Shown here piece by piece: positions 37,738 through 45,279 of a stretch of DNA of 64,000 nucleotides. The translations under genes and the position numbers were made by a program. Positions within the stretch are counted from its first letter, which is position 1; each line of letters starts with the position of its first letter. Under the pieces are notes generated by a model. That model was given only the letters and a program-made list of their open reading frames with translations. It searched no databases and was not told where the DNA came from. The stretch is from contig JADJHR010000019.1 of assembly GCA_016707445.1 (NCBI GenBank), forward strand, positions 1 to 64,000. The letters are read 5' to 3'. This DNA comes from Rubrivivax sp. GTDB taxonomy: Bacteria; Pseudomonadota; Gammaproteobacteria; Burkholderiales; Burkholderiaceae_C.

Positions 37738-39105
37738 TCAGCCCTTCTTGGGCTTCACGGGCCGTGTCCAGCCCGGCAGGCTGACCTGTTTGGCGCGTGC
37801 CACGGTCAGCTGGCCGGCCGGGGCGGGGCGCGAGATGGTCGATCCGCCGCCGATGGTGGCGCCGGCGCCCAGCGTCACCGGCGCCACCAGCACGCAGTTG
37901 CTGCCGATGTGGGCGTCAGCCTCGATCACGGTGCGGTGCTTGTTCGCGCCGTCGTAGTTGGCGGTGATGCTGCCGGCGCCGTAGTTGACGCGCTCGCCCA
38001 CGGTGGCGTCGCCCAGATAGGCCAGATGGTTGGCCTTGGCGCCCGCGGCCATCGTGCTGTTCTTGATCTCGACGAAATTGCCGACGTGCACGTCGGGGCC
38101 GAGTTCGGCCCCGGGCCGCAGCCTTGCGTACGGGCCGACCAGCGCGCCGGCGCCGACACTGGCGCCGTCGATGTGCGTAAAGGGGTGGATCACCGCGCCG
38201 TCGTCGATGCGCGCATTGCGGATCACGCAGTGCGACGCGATTCGCACGTCGCGGCCCAGCGTCACCTCGCCTTCGAACACGCAGCCGACGTCGATCTCCA
38301 CGTCCTGGCCGCAGCGCAGCGTGCCGCGCACATCCAGCCGCGCGGGGTCGGCCAGGCGCACGCCGGCCTCCATCAGGGCCTCGGCCTGGCGGCGCTGCCA
38401 GCGCCGCTCGAGCTCGGCCAGCTGCAGCGGGCTGTTGACGCCCAGCACTTCGGTTTCGTCGTCGCAGCGCGTGGCCACCACCGGCACCTGGTCGGCCACG
38501 GCCAGGGCGACGATGTCGGTCAGGTAGTACTCACCTTGGGCGTTGCGGTTGTCCAGCGCCATCACCCAGCGCCGCAGTGCTGCCGCTGGCGCGGCCATGA
38601 TGCCGGTGTAGATCTCGCGGATGCCACGCTGCAGTTCGTTGGCATCCTTGTGTTCGACGATGCCGCGCACACTGCCATCGGCCAGGCGCACGATGCGGCC
38701 ATAACCCGTCGGGTCGTCGAGTGCGATCGTCAGCAGCGCCAGTTCGCGGCCGCCGCAGGCGGCCACCAGCGCGCGCGCGGTGGACGCGCGAATCAGCGGC
38801 ACGTCACCGTTGAGGATCAGCACCGTGCTGTCGTCGTCGGGCAGCAGCGGCACCACCTGCTGGATGGCGTGCCCGGTGCCCAGCTGCGGCATCTGGCGCA
38901 CGCAGGTCGCCGTACCGGCGGCCGCTTCCACCGCGTCGGCACCATGGCCGGTGATGACGATCGTGCGCGCGGCCCCGAGTCCGGCTGCGGCATCCAGAAC
39001 ATGCTGCAATAGGCTGCGGCCGCCCACGCGATGCAGGACCTTGGGCGACTTCGACTTCATGCGGGTGCCCTTGCCCGCGGCCATGATCACGACGTGGAGT
39101 GCCAT
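37738..39105 (-). CDS. glmU: Bifunctional GlmU (GlcNAc-1-P uridyltransferase / GlcN-1-P acetyltransferase)
   Basis: Makes UDP-GlcNAc for peptidoglycan and LPS. 455 residues. The N-terminal pyrophosphorylase has IMAAGKGTRMKS (residues 8-18), LGTGHAIQQ, LILNGDVPLI and NAQGEYYLTDIV. The C-terminal left-handed beta-helix has hexapeptide repeats and NFVEIKNSTMA, LAYLGDATVGERVNYGAG and TANYDGANKHRT. The ATG at 39105 overlaps the start codon of the divergent DUF6279 gene. A GACAAT 3 bases before the ATG resembles a -10 box but is too close for normal spacing. Confidence 0.97.
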   Translation of the reverse strand: MALHVVIMAAGKGTRMKSKSPKVLHRVGGRSLLQHVLDAAAGLGAARTIVITGHGADAVEAAAGTATCVRQMPQLGTGHAIQQVVPLLPDDDSTVLILNGDVPLIRASTARALVAACGGRELALLTIALDDPTGYGRIVRLADGSVRGIVEHKDANELQRGIREIYTGIMAAPAAALRRWVMALDNRNAQGEYYLTDIVALAVADQVPVVATRCDDETEVLGVNSPLQLAELERRWQRRQAEALMEAGVRLADPARLDVRGTLRCGQDVEIDVGCVFEGEVTLGRDVRIASHCVIRNARIDDGAVIHPFTHIDGASVGAGALVGPYARLRPGAELGPDVHVGNFVEIKNSTMAAGAKANHLAYLGDATVGERVNYGAGSITANYDGANKHRTVIEADAHIGSNCVLVAPVTLGAGATIGGGSTISRPAPAGQLTVARAKQVSLPGWTRPVKPKKG

Positions 39106-40012
39106 GCGATTGTCCGGATTCAAAGCGTGGATGGTGATGGGATGGCTGGCCCTGGCGGCGTCGCTGACGGGCTGCAGCACGCTGCGCATCGCCTACGACA
39201 CCGGGCCGACGCTGGCCTGGTGGTGGATCGACGGCTACGGTGACTTCGGTGGCGACCAGGCCACCCGGGTCAAGGACGACATCCGCGACTGGTTCGGCTG
39301 GCATCGTACGGCGCAACTGCCCGGCTACGCCACCTGGCTGAGCGCAACGCGCAACAAGATCGGCGAATCGATCACGCCAGCCCAGGTGTGCGGTCTGTGG
39401 GACCAGAGCCGCAGCCTGCTCGATCCCGCCATCGACCGCGCGCTGCTGATGGCTGCGGCCTGGGTGCCGGCACTGACCGAGCCGCAGTTCAGGCACATCG
39501 AGCGGCGCTATGCCAAGGCAATCGACGAGATGCGCGGCGACTTCCTGCAAGCCGACGCCAGGCTGCGCCACGAGGCCGCGATGAAGCGCACGGTCGAACG
39601 CGTCGAGATGCTCTATGGCAGCCTGGACACCGCCCAGCTGCGCCTGATCAGCGACGGCATCAGGGCCTCGCCCTTCGACGCGCAGGCCTGGATGGGCGAG
39701 CGGCTGCGTCGCCAGGCCGAAACGCTGCAGACGCTGCGCCGCCTGGTGGCCGAGAAGGCCGACGGCGACCGCCGGGTGGCCGCCTTGCGGGCATTGGTCG
39801 AGCGCGCGCAGCGTTCTCCCGACCCCGGCTATCGCGCCTACCAGAATCGCCTGATCGTCTACAACTGTGCCTTTGCAGCGCGCATCCACAACGCCATGAA
39901 GCCGGGCCAGCGCCAGGCGCTGGCCGAGCGACTCAAGGGCTGGGAGGACGAACTGCGCAACCTGGCCAGCGCGTCATCGTCACCGGCAAGCCCCGGCCCG
40001 CAGCAACCCTGA
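39104..40012 (+). CDS. DUF6279-like lipoprotein
   Basis: Predicted lipoprotein of 302 residues. The signal MRLSGFKAWMVMGWLALAAS ends at lipobox LTGC (Cys24), then the family start STLRIAYDTGPTLAWWWIDGY. The mature part is helical and charged (VKDDIRDWFGWHRTAQLPGY, RQAETLQTLRRLVAEKADG). The function is unknown. With the ATG at 39104, its start overlaps that of divergent glmU; ATG 39131 or 39137 would avoid this but shorten the basic n-region. It converges on the DUF4136 gene, whose stop abuts its own. Confidence 0.82.
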   Translation: MRLSGFKAWMVMGWLALAASLTGCSTLRIAYDTGPTLAWWWIDGYGDFGGDQATRVKDDIRDWFGWHRTAQLPGYATWLSATRNKIGESITPAQVCGLWDQSRSLLDPAIDRALLMAAAWVPALTEPQFRHIERRYAKAIDEMRGDFLQADARLRHEAAMKRTVERVEMLYGSLDTAQLRLISDGIRASPFDAQAWMGERLRRQAETLQTLRRLVAEKADGDRRVAALRALVERAQRSPDPGYRAYQNRLIVYNCAFAARIHNAMKPGQRQALAERLKGWEDELRNLASASSSPASPGPQQP

Positions 40013-40606
40013 TCAGGGCGCGACCTGCACCGTCACGCGGCGCGGGCTGATCGCCGGACGCGGGAAGTCGACCAGCGCCGCTTCGAACAGCGCACCCACC
40101 ACGGCGGCATCGGCGCTCAGGTTGCTTTCAAGGGCGGCGCGCGTCTCGTACAGCGGCTTGCCGCTGGCGCGGTCGCGCAGCAGCACCGCCACTTCACTTT
40201 CATAGCGTGTGGCCTCGGCCTGCCAGGCCAGCGACCACGACGGGCCGATCCAGGGGCCATGGCGAAAGCGGCCAAAGCCGCCGCGCCACCACAGCGGGTC
40301 GTCCCAGGGCGAGCGCAGCGTGCGCGTGAAGCGTGCGCCCAGCTGCACCAGCACGTCGGGCTCGGCGGCTGACGCGGCGGGCACGAAGCCGGCCTTCTGC
40401 AGCGCCTTGGCGGCGGCGGCTTCCAGGGCCTGCGCTTCGGCGGCATTGGCCTGTTGCGAAGGCAGCCGTTCGAAGGCGTAGCTGCCGGGCTGTCGGCCGG
40501 TCGGCCATTCGCCGAAGCTGCTGACGTCGCTGGTGACGCTGGTGATCGTGGCGCAGCCACCCAGCACGGCGGTGACGAAGGCTGCGCAAAGTTGGCGTCG
40601 GTTCAT
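40013..40606 (-). CDS. DUF4136 family lipoprotein
   Basis: Predicted lipoprotein of 197 residues. Signal MNRRQLCAAFVTAVLGGC (lipobox LGGC, Cys18), then VTSDVSSFGEWPTGRQPGSYAFERLPS, a start typical of DUF4136. AAEPDVLVQLGARFTRTLRSP, an aromatic/glycine stretch (WWRGGFGRFRHGPW) and VAVLLRDRASGKPLYETRA follow. The function is unknown; an outer-membrane or periplasmic location is likely. The start overlaps the end of ttcA by 4 bases. Confidence 0.85.
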   Translation of the reverse strand: MNRRQLCAAFVTAVLGGCATITSVTSDVSSFGEWPTGRQPGSYAFERLPSQQANAAEAQALEAAAAKALQKAGFVPAASAAEPDVLVQLGARFTRTLRSPWDDPLWWRGGFGRFRHGPWIGPSWSLAWQAEATRYESEVAVLLRDRASGKPLYETRAALESNLSADAAVVGALFEAALVDFPRPAISPRRVTVQVAP

Positions 40607-41535
40607 GCATCTTCCTCCAGGGTCAGGGGTACCAGCCGGATCGGCGCCACCGCGGGTGGCGTGGCGCAGGGGTCGTCGTCGTCGAAGGCCTTGTCGCCCT
40701 GCGCGTCGGGCACACCACTGGCCTGCAGGCTGGTGAAGGGATGGAGCTTGCGGTCCATCAGGTGCGAGGGCACGACCTTGCCCATCGCGGTCAGCATGTT
40801 GTCGATGCGGCCAGGGTACTGGCGCTCCCACTCATGGATCATCTTCTTGACCTGCACGCGCTGCAGGTTGTCCTGGCTGCCGCACAAGCTGCAGGGGATG
40901 ATCGGGAACTGGCGGTGCTGCGCCCAGCGCACGAGATCACTTTCGGCCACGTAGGCCAGCGGGCGGATCACCACGTGTCGGCCGTCGTCGCTGACCAGCT
41001 TGGGCGGCATGCCCTTGAGCCGGCTGCCGAAGAACATGTTCATCAGCAAGGTGACGACCATGTCGTCGCGGTGATGGCCGAGGGCGATCTTGCTCGCTCC
41101 AAGCTCGCTGGCCACGCGGTACAGGATGCCGCGCCGCAACCGCGAGCACAGGCTGCACATCGTCTGCCCTTCGGGGATGATGCGCTTGACCACCGAGTAG
41201 GTGTCCTGCGCCTCGATGTGGAAGTCGACACCGCGCGAGCGCAGGTAGTTGGGCAGCACGTCGGCGGGGAAACCCGGCTGCTTCTGGTCCAGGTTGACCG
41301 CGATCAGGTCGAACTTCACCGGCGCGCGCCGGCGCAGGTTGATCAGCACGTCGAGCAGCGCGTAGCTGTCCTTGCCGCCCGACAGGCAGACCATCACCCG
41401 GTCGCCAGCCTCGATCATGTTGAAGTCGCCGATCGCCTGGCCGACCTGACGGTGCAGCTTCTTGCTGAGCTTGTTGGCCTCGAAGGCTGCCTTGCGACCG
41501 TCGGTCGCGACCACGGGGTCGTTCATGCCCTCCAT
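40603..41535 (-). CDS. ttcA: tRNA 2-thiocytidine(32) synthetase TtcA
   Basis: PP-loop ATPase with an Fe-S cluster that thiolates C32 of tRNA, 310 residues. Motifs are VMVCLSGGKDSYALLDVL (PP-loop), MCSLCSRLRRGIL and IPCSLCGSQDNLQR (two CxxC pairs), and LGHHRDDMVVTLLMN. The ATG at 41535 has GGAGG 7 bases upstream and overlaps the folB stop (TGATG). The C-terminal tail after LMDRKLHPFTSL is acidic with four Asp from a (TCG)n run. Confidence 0.95.
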   Translation of the reverse strand: MEGMNDPVVATDGRKAAFEANKLSKKLHRQVGQAIGDFNMIEAGDRVMVCLSGGKDSYALLDVLINLRRRAPVKFDLIAVNLDQKQPGFPADVLPNYLRSRGVDFHIEAQDTYSVVKRIIPEGQTMCSLCSRLRRGILYRVASELGASKIALGHHRDDMVVTLLMNMFFGSRLKGMPPKLVSDDGRHVVIRPLAYVAESDLVRWAQHRQFPIIPCSLCGSQDNLQRVQVKKMIHEWERQYPGRIDNMLTAMGKVVPSHLMDRKLHPFTSLQASGVPDAQGDKAFDDDDPCATPPAVAPIRLVPLTLEEDA

Positions 41536-41933
41536 CAGCGGGCCTCCTTCAGGCCGAAGACTTCCACCCCGACCGCGGCGCAATCGGGGTAGACGTCGGG
41601 TTTTTCGGTGCTCACGCAGGCGGCGCGAACGCCAGGGTGGGCCAGCATCAGTTGCAGCACGTCGTCGGCCAGGGTTTCCTGCAACTGCACATGGCCGCGC
41701 TGCACGCGCTCGGTGATGCGCTGGCGCACGAAGTCGTAGTCCACCACCTCGCTGATGCGGTCACCCTGCGGCGTGCTGTCGGCCAGCGCCACGTAGAGGT
41801 CGACGTTGAAGCGCAGCCGTTGTGATGACCCCTGCTCGAAATCGTGCACGCCGATGTGCACCGGCAGCTCGAAATCGCGCAGGAACAAGCGCCGGCAGTC
41901 GGCCAGGCGGGGGTCGGAAAGCAGGCTGTGCAT
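41535..41933 (-). CDS. folB: Dihydroneopterin aldolase
   Basis: Folate pathway enzyme producing 6-hydroxymethyl-dihydropterin. 132 residues from ATG 41933; an in-frame GTG at 41969 would overlap the SDR gene. Family features are LFLRDFELPVHIGVHDFEQGSSQ (core strand with active-site Glu), VDYDFVRQRITERVQRGH, LQETLADDVLQLML and STEKPDVYPDCAAVGVEVF with the catalytic Lys. It lies between a FolM-like SDR and ttcA in one operon. Confidence 0.93.
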   Translation of the reverse strand: MHSLLSDPRLADCRRLFLRDFELPVHIGVHDFEQGSSQRLRFNVDLYVALADSTPQGDRISEVVDYDFVRQRITERVQRGHVQLQETLADDVLQLMLAHPGVRAACVSTEKPDVYPDCAAVGVEVFGLKEAR

Positions 41934-41949
41934 CAAGGGGTGCGGGCTT

Positions 41950-42738
41950 TCAGGAAGATTTTGATTCACGCGCCATGAACATCACGTCGCGCGGCTGGGC
42001 CTGCAGGTGCTGGCCGCCGTCGACCAGCAGCGTGGTGCCGGTGACCGCCGTTGCACTCAGCAGATAGCGCACCGCCTGCGCCACGTCGTCGGGGGTTGAC
42101 GAGCGCTGCAGCGGCGTCATGCGGTGTGCGCGTTCGAATTCGTCGTCGTCCATGTCGCCTGAATGCAGCGTGATGCCCGGGGCGACACCGCAGACTCGAA
42201 GCCGCGGCGCCAGCGCCTGCGCCAGCATCGTGCCGGCGGCCTGCAAGGCAGCCTTGGACAGCGTGTACGACAGGTGATCGGGGTTCGGGTTCCACAGTTT
42301 CTGGTCGAGCAGGTTGACGACGCAGCCGTGGCCCGTGGGGTGGCCGGGCGCCGACACCGCGGCGTGCAGCGCACGCGCCAGCTCGATCGACGGCGCGGTG
42401 TTGGCGCGCCAGTGGCGGTCCAGCGTCGCGCGGCCGAAGCTGGCCACGTCGTCGTGCTCGAACAAAGATGCGTTGTTGACCACCGCGTCGACGCGGCCGA
42501 AGTGCGCCAGCACCGCCGGCAGCAGCGCCAGGCATTGCGCCTCATCGGCCAGGTCGGCCTGGAACACGTGGGCGCGTGCACCCAGCGCCACCGCTTCGGC
42601 GGCGGTGGTCTCGGCGTCGGCGCGCGAGCCGCGGCAGTGCACGGCCACATCCCAGCCGTGGCGCGCGAGGTCGAGCGAGATCACGCGCCCGATGCGACGG
42701 GCTGCGCCGGTGACCAGAACCACGGGTCGGTCGTGCAT
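41950..42738 (-). CDS. SDR family oxidoreductase, possibly dihydromonapterin/pteridine reductase-like
   Basis: NAD(P)-dependent short-chain dehydrogenase, 262 residues. VVLVTGAARRIGRVISLDLA carries the TGxxxxIG cofactor loop with a basic RR that favours NADPH. AVVNNASLFEHDD is the NNAS-like motif, SYTLSKAALQA the catalytic YxxxK, and VTGTTLLVDGGQHL the C-terminal motif. The usual catalytic serine position reads NLLDQK, as in pteridine-reductase relatives. Position directly before folB supports a pterin reductase (FolM-like) role, which is inferred. Confidence 0.85.
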   Translation of the reverse strand: MHDRPVVLVTGAARRIGRVISLDLARHGWDVAVHCRGSRADAETTAAEAVALGARAHVFQADLADEAQCLALLPAVLAHFGRVDAVVNNASLFEHDDVASFGRATLDRHWRANTAPSIELARALHAAVSAPGHPTGHGCVVNLLDQKLWNPNPDHLSYTLSKAALQAAGTMLAQALAPRLRVCGVAPGITLHSGDMDDDEFERAHRMTPLQRSSTPDDVAQAVRYLLSATAVTGTTLLVDGGQHLQAQPRDVMFMARESKSS

Positions 42739-42745
42739 GGCTTCC

Positions 42746-42751
42746 TACAAT
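42746..42751 (+). promoter_or_regulatory. -10-like element for the midA-like gene
   Basis: TACAAT ends 6 bases before a GTG (42758), which favours that codon as start of a leaderless transcript. The upstream ATG at 42737 would lie before the transcription start. Confidence 0.42.
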
Positions 42752-42757
42752 GCCGAG

Positions 42758-43858
42758 GTGACGAGTGACGAATTCACCAGTGTATCGACGGCCATGATGG
42801 CCCGCGTGCACGCGGGCATCGCGCAGGCCGGTGGCTGGCTGCCCTTCGACCGTTACATGAGCCTGGTGTTGTATGCGCCGGGCCTGGGCTACTACGCGCG
42901 CGACAGCCGGCAGTTCGGCCGCATGCCCGCGTCGGGCAGCGATTTCGTCACTGCCCCCGAGCTGTCGCCGCTGTTCGCGCAGGCGCTGGCCGCACAGCTG
43001 GCGCAGGCGCTGGAGCTCACCGGTACCGACGAGTTGTGGGAGTTCGGCGCCGGCTCGGGTGTGCTGGCCGAGCAGCTGCTGCAGGCCCTGGGCAAATCTG
43101 TGCAGCGCTACCACATCGTCGATCTGTCGGCGGCCTTGATGCAGCGCCAGCGCCAGCGCCTGCAGCCCTTTGGTGCGCGCGTGCAATGGCACGAGCAACT
43201 GCCCGAGCGCTTGTGCGGGGTGGTGATCGGCAACGAGCTGCTCGACGCCATGCCGGTGCAGCTGCTCGGCTGGGACGGGCAATGCTGGCACGAGCGCGGC
43301 GTGGTTCGTGCTGACGCCGGGCTGGCCTGGCAGGACCGGCCGACCACGCTGCACCCGCCGGCACCCGACAGTGCCTTCGTGCCCGGTGCGGTGACCGAGA
43401 TCCACCCGCAGGCCGAAGCCTTCGTGCGCACGCTGGCGGCCCGCTTCGAACGCGGTGCGGCGTTTTTCATCGACTACGGCTTTCCCGAGCACGAGTATTA
43501 CCACCCGCAGCGCCACGGCGGCACGCTGATGACGCACCGCGCGCACCGGGCCGCGACCGACGTGCTGGCCGACCCCGGTGAGCAGGACATCACGGCGCAT
43601 GTCAATTTCAGCGCGATCGCCCTGGCGGGTCAGGACGCCGGGCTGCAGGTGCTGGGTTACACCTCGCAGGCGCGCTTCCTGTTGAACTGCGGCTTGCTGC
43701 CCTTGCTCGCGGCCACCGATGCACGCACCCGGGCCGCGGCGCAGCCGCTGCTGCAGGAGCATGAGATGGGTGAGTTGTTCAAGGTGATCGGTTTTGCCGC
43801 CGGCGACGCGTTCGACGCGCTGGGCTTCGCGGCGGGTGACCGTTCGCACACGCTGTAG
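42758..43858 (+). CDS. SAM-dependent methyltransferase, MidA/NDUFAF7 family
   Basis: Predicted protein-arginine-type methyltransferase related to mitochondrial NDUFAF7, 366 residues from GTG 42758. Family blocks are GGWLPFDRYMSLVLYAPGLGYY, GSDFVTAPELSPLFAQ, LWEFGAGSGVLAEQLL (SAM motif I), YHIVDLSAALMQRQ, VVIGNELLDAMPVQLL, FFIDYGFPEHEYYHPQR and GEQDITAHVNFSAI. Other in-frame starts are ATG 42737 and 42794. NDUFAF7 methylates a complex I subunit; the bacterial target is not known. A NDUFA9-like gene lies 4 kb away but is not linked. Confidence 0.9.
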   Translation: MTSDEFTSVSTAMMARVHAGIAQAGGWLPFDRYMSLVLYAPGLGYYARDSRQFGRMPASGSDFVTAPELSPLFAQALAAQLAQALELTGTDELWEFGAGSGVLAEQLLQALGKSVQRYHIVDLSAALMQRQRQRLQPFGARVQWHEQLPERLCGVVIGNELLDAMPVQLLGWDGQCWHERGVVRADAGLAWQDRPTTLHPPAPDSAFVPGAVTEIHPQAEAFVRTLAARFERGAAFFIDYGFPEHEYYHPQRHGGTLMTHRAHRAATDVLADPGEQDITAHVNFSAIALAGQDAGLQVLGYTSQARFLLNCGLLPLLAATDARTRAAAQPLLQEHEMGELFKVIGFAAGDAFDALGFAAGDRSHTL

Positions 43859-43865
43859 GACCGAC

Positions 43866-44057
43866 ATGCGCTGGCTGCTGGTGTTCCTGCTCGCCTTCTT
43901 GCTGTTCAACGGCCTGCACGGCTGGCTGCGGCGGCTCGGCCTGGGCCGCTTGCCCGGCGATTTGAAGTTTCGCCTGGGCGGCCGCGAGTGGTATCTGCCG
44001 CTCGCCAGCAGCCTGATCCTGAGCCTGCTGGCCGGCGGTCTGGGGATGCTCATCTGA
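43866..44057 (+). CDS. DUF2905 family small membrane protein
   Basis: Protein of 63 residues with two membrane helices (WLLVFLLAFLLFNGLHGWL and LPLASSLILSLLAGGLGMLI) joined by the family loop LGRLPGDLKFRLGGREWYLP. The match to DUF2905 is clear and the function unknown. It starts 7 bases after the methyltransferase stop, probably co-transcribed. Confidence 0.88.
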   Translation: MRWLLVFLLAFLLFNGLHGWLRRLGLGRLPGDLKFRLGGREWYLPLASSLILSLLAGGLGMLI

Positions 44058-44069
44058 AGCGAACCGCAT

Positions 44070-44110
44070 TACATTGTTGATACCGGTGCTTACCGGTGTT
44101 GACCGGTCGC
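44070..44110 (+). promoter_or_regulatory. Promoter with three helically phased ACCGGT palindromes
   Basis: A -10-like TACATT (44070-44075) is followed by three decamers in tandem (44081-44110). Each contains the palindrome ACCGGT, at 44082, 44092 and 44102, so with an exact 10-base period. The array lies at the expected transcription start, 33 bases before the FHA-EAL start codon. This is the geometry of an operator for a cooperative regulator. The regulator is unknown. Confidence 0.5.
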
Positions 44111-44142
44111 GGCGACGACACACGATCGAAGGGGTGCTGACC

Positions 44143-45279
44143 GTGGATCCATCCTGGTATCTCGAAACCCTGGCGTCCGACGGGTCGCGGGTGGTGCACG
44201 AGATCAAGAAGCTGCCGTTTCGTGTCGGCCGTGATCCCTCAGGTGAGCTGGTCGAATCGACCATGGGCCTGAGCCGCCGGCATGCCGAGTTCAGTGCCGA
44301 CATCAGTGGCCGCCTGCGCCTGATCGACTTCGACAGCACCAATGGCAGCTACGTCAATCGCCAGCGCATCAACGGCTCGGTGCTGCTGTCGGACAACGAC
44401 GTCATCCACTTCGCCAATGCCGAGTACCGCATCCGCATGCGCAGTGCCGAGACCACCACCTTTGTCGGCCGCAGCACGCCGCACGACGAGGAGCGTACGG
44501 TGCTGGTGCCGGCCGGACGCGGCCTGAGCCAGAACTTCGTTCCGCACGAGCGCGAATTCAGGGCCCTGCTGCGCGGGCAGGGCCTCAGCGGTGCGCTGCA
44601 GCCCATCGTCGACATGCGCACGCGTGCCGTCGTGGCCTACGAATGGTTGGGCCGCGGCCGTCACCCCGACCTGCCCGAATCGCCGATCCGCTTGTTCCAG
44701 ATGGCGGCCCGGCTCGACCGCGAGTCCGAACTCAGCCAGGCCTTTCGCGACTACGGCATCCGTACCGTGTCCTCGCGCATGAAGGGCGCGACGCTGTTCG
44801 TCAACACCCACCCCAAGGAAACGTTCGACCAGGCCTTCCTGGCCGAGCTGGCGCGCTTGTGCGACGACCCCAGCGCACCCAAGCTGGTGGTCGAGGTGCA
44901 CGAGACCGCGGTGATGGACGTGGCGCGCATGAAAGAACTGGCCGCACGGCTGAAAGACATCGGTGTGCGCTTCGCCTACGACGACTTCGGTGCCGGCCAG
45001 GCCCGGCTGAACGAGCTGGGCGAGGTGCCGGCACATTTCGTCAAGTTCGACATGGGCCTGATCCGTGGCATCGACATGGCCAGCGAGCGCAAGCAGAAGG
45101 TGGTGGGCGACCTGGTCCGCCTGGTCACCGACCTGGGGTCGATTCCGCTGGCCGAGGGGGTCGAGACCGAGGCCGAGGCCGAGGTCTGCCGCCTGATGGG
45201 CTTCAAGCTGGTGCAGGGTTACCTGACCGGCAAGCCGGTGTCGGTGGACGGGCCGGCCGCGCCTTCGACGCCCGACTGA
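44143..45279 (+). CDS. FHA domain-EAL domain fusion protein
   Basis: Signalling protein of 378 residues. The GTG at 44143 is preceded by GAAGGGG with good spacing. The N-terminal FHA domain (LPFRVGRDPSGEL, LSRRHAEFS, FDSTNGSYVNRQ; about residues 20-105) would bind phosphothreonine. After a linker, an EAL c-di-GMP phosphodiesterase domain follows (about 130-370). Its signature reads EWL rather than EAL (VAYEWLGRGR), but NTHP, VEVHET, YDDFGAG, FVKFD, AEGVET and VQGYLTGKP keep the metal- and general-base positions. Activity is therefore possible. It suggests c-di-GMP turnover controlled by protein phosphorylation. The 3' end overlaps convergent cca by 61 bases. Confidence 0.87.
   Translation: MDPSWYLETLASDGSRVVHEIKKLPFRVGRDPSGELVESTMGLSRRHAEFSADISGRLRLIDFDSTNGSYVNRQRINGSVLLSDNDVIHFANAEYRIRMRSAETTTFVGRSTPHDEERTVLVPAGRGLSQNFVPHEREFRALLRGQGLSGALQPIVDMRTRAVVAYEWLGRGRHPDLPESPIRLFQMAARLDRESELSQAFRDYGIRTVSSRMKGATLFVNTHPKETFDQAFLAELARLCDDPSAPKLVVEVHETAVMDVARMKELAARLKDIGVRFAYDDFGAGQARLNELGEVPAHFVKFDMGLIRGIDMASERKQKVVGDLVRLVTDLGSIPLAEGVETEAEAEVCRLMGFKLVQGYLTGKPVSVDGPAAPSTPD

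Noticed and set aside
37540..39012. 490-codon plus-strand frame
   Set aside because: Antisense to glmU; no motif of its own.
45219..45279. Frameshift as the cause of the FHA-EAL/cca overlap
   Set aside because: Both proteins end in plausible tails and neither family alignment breaks before the overlap, so no indel is needed.
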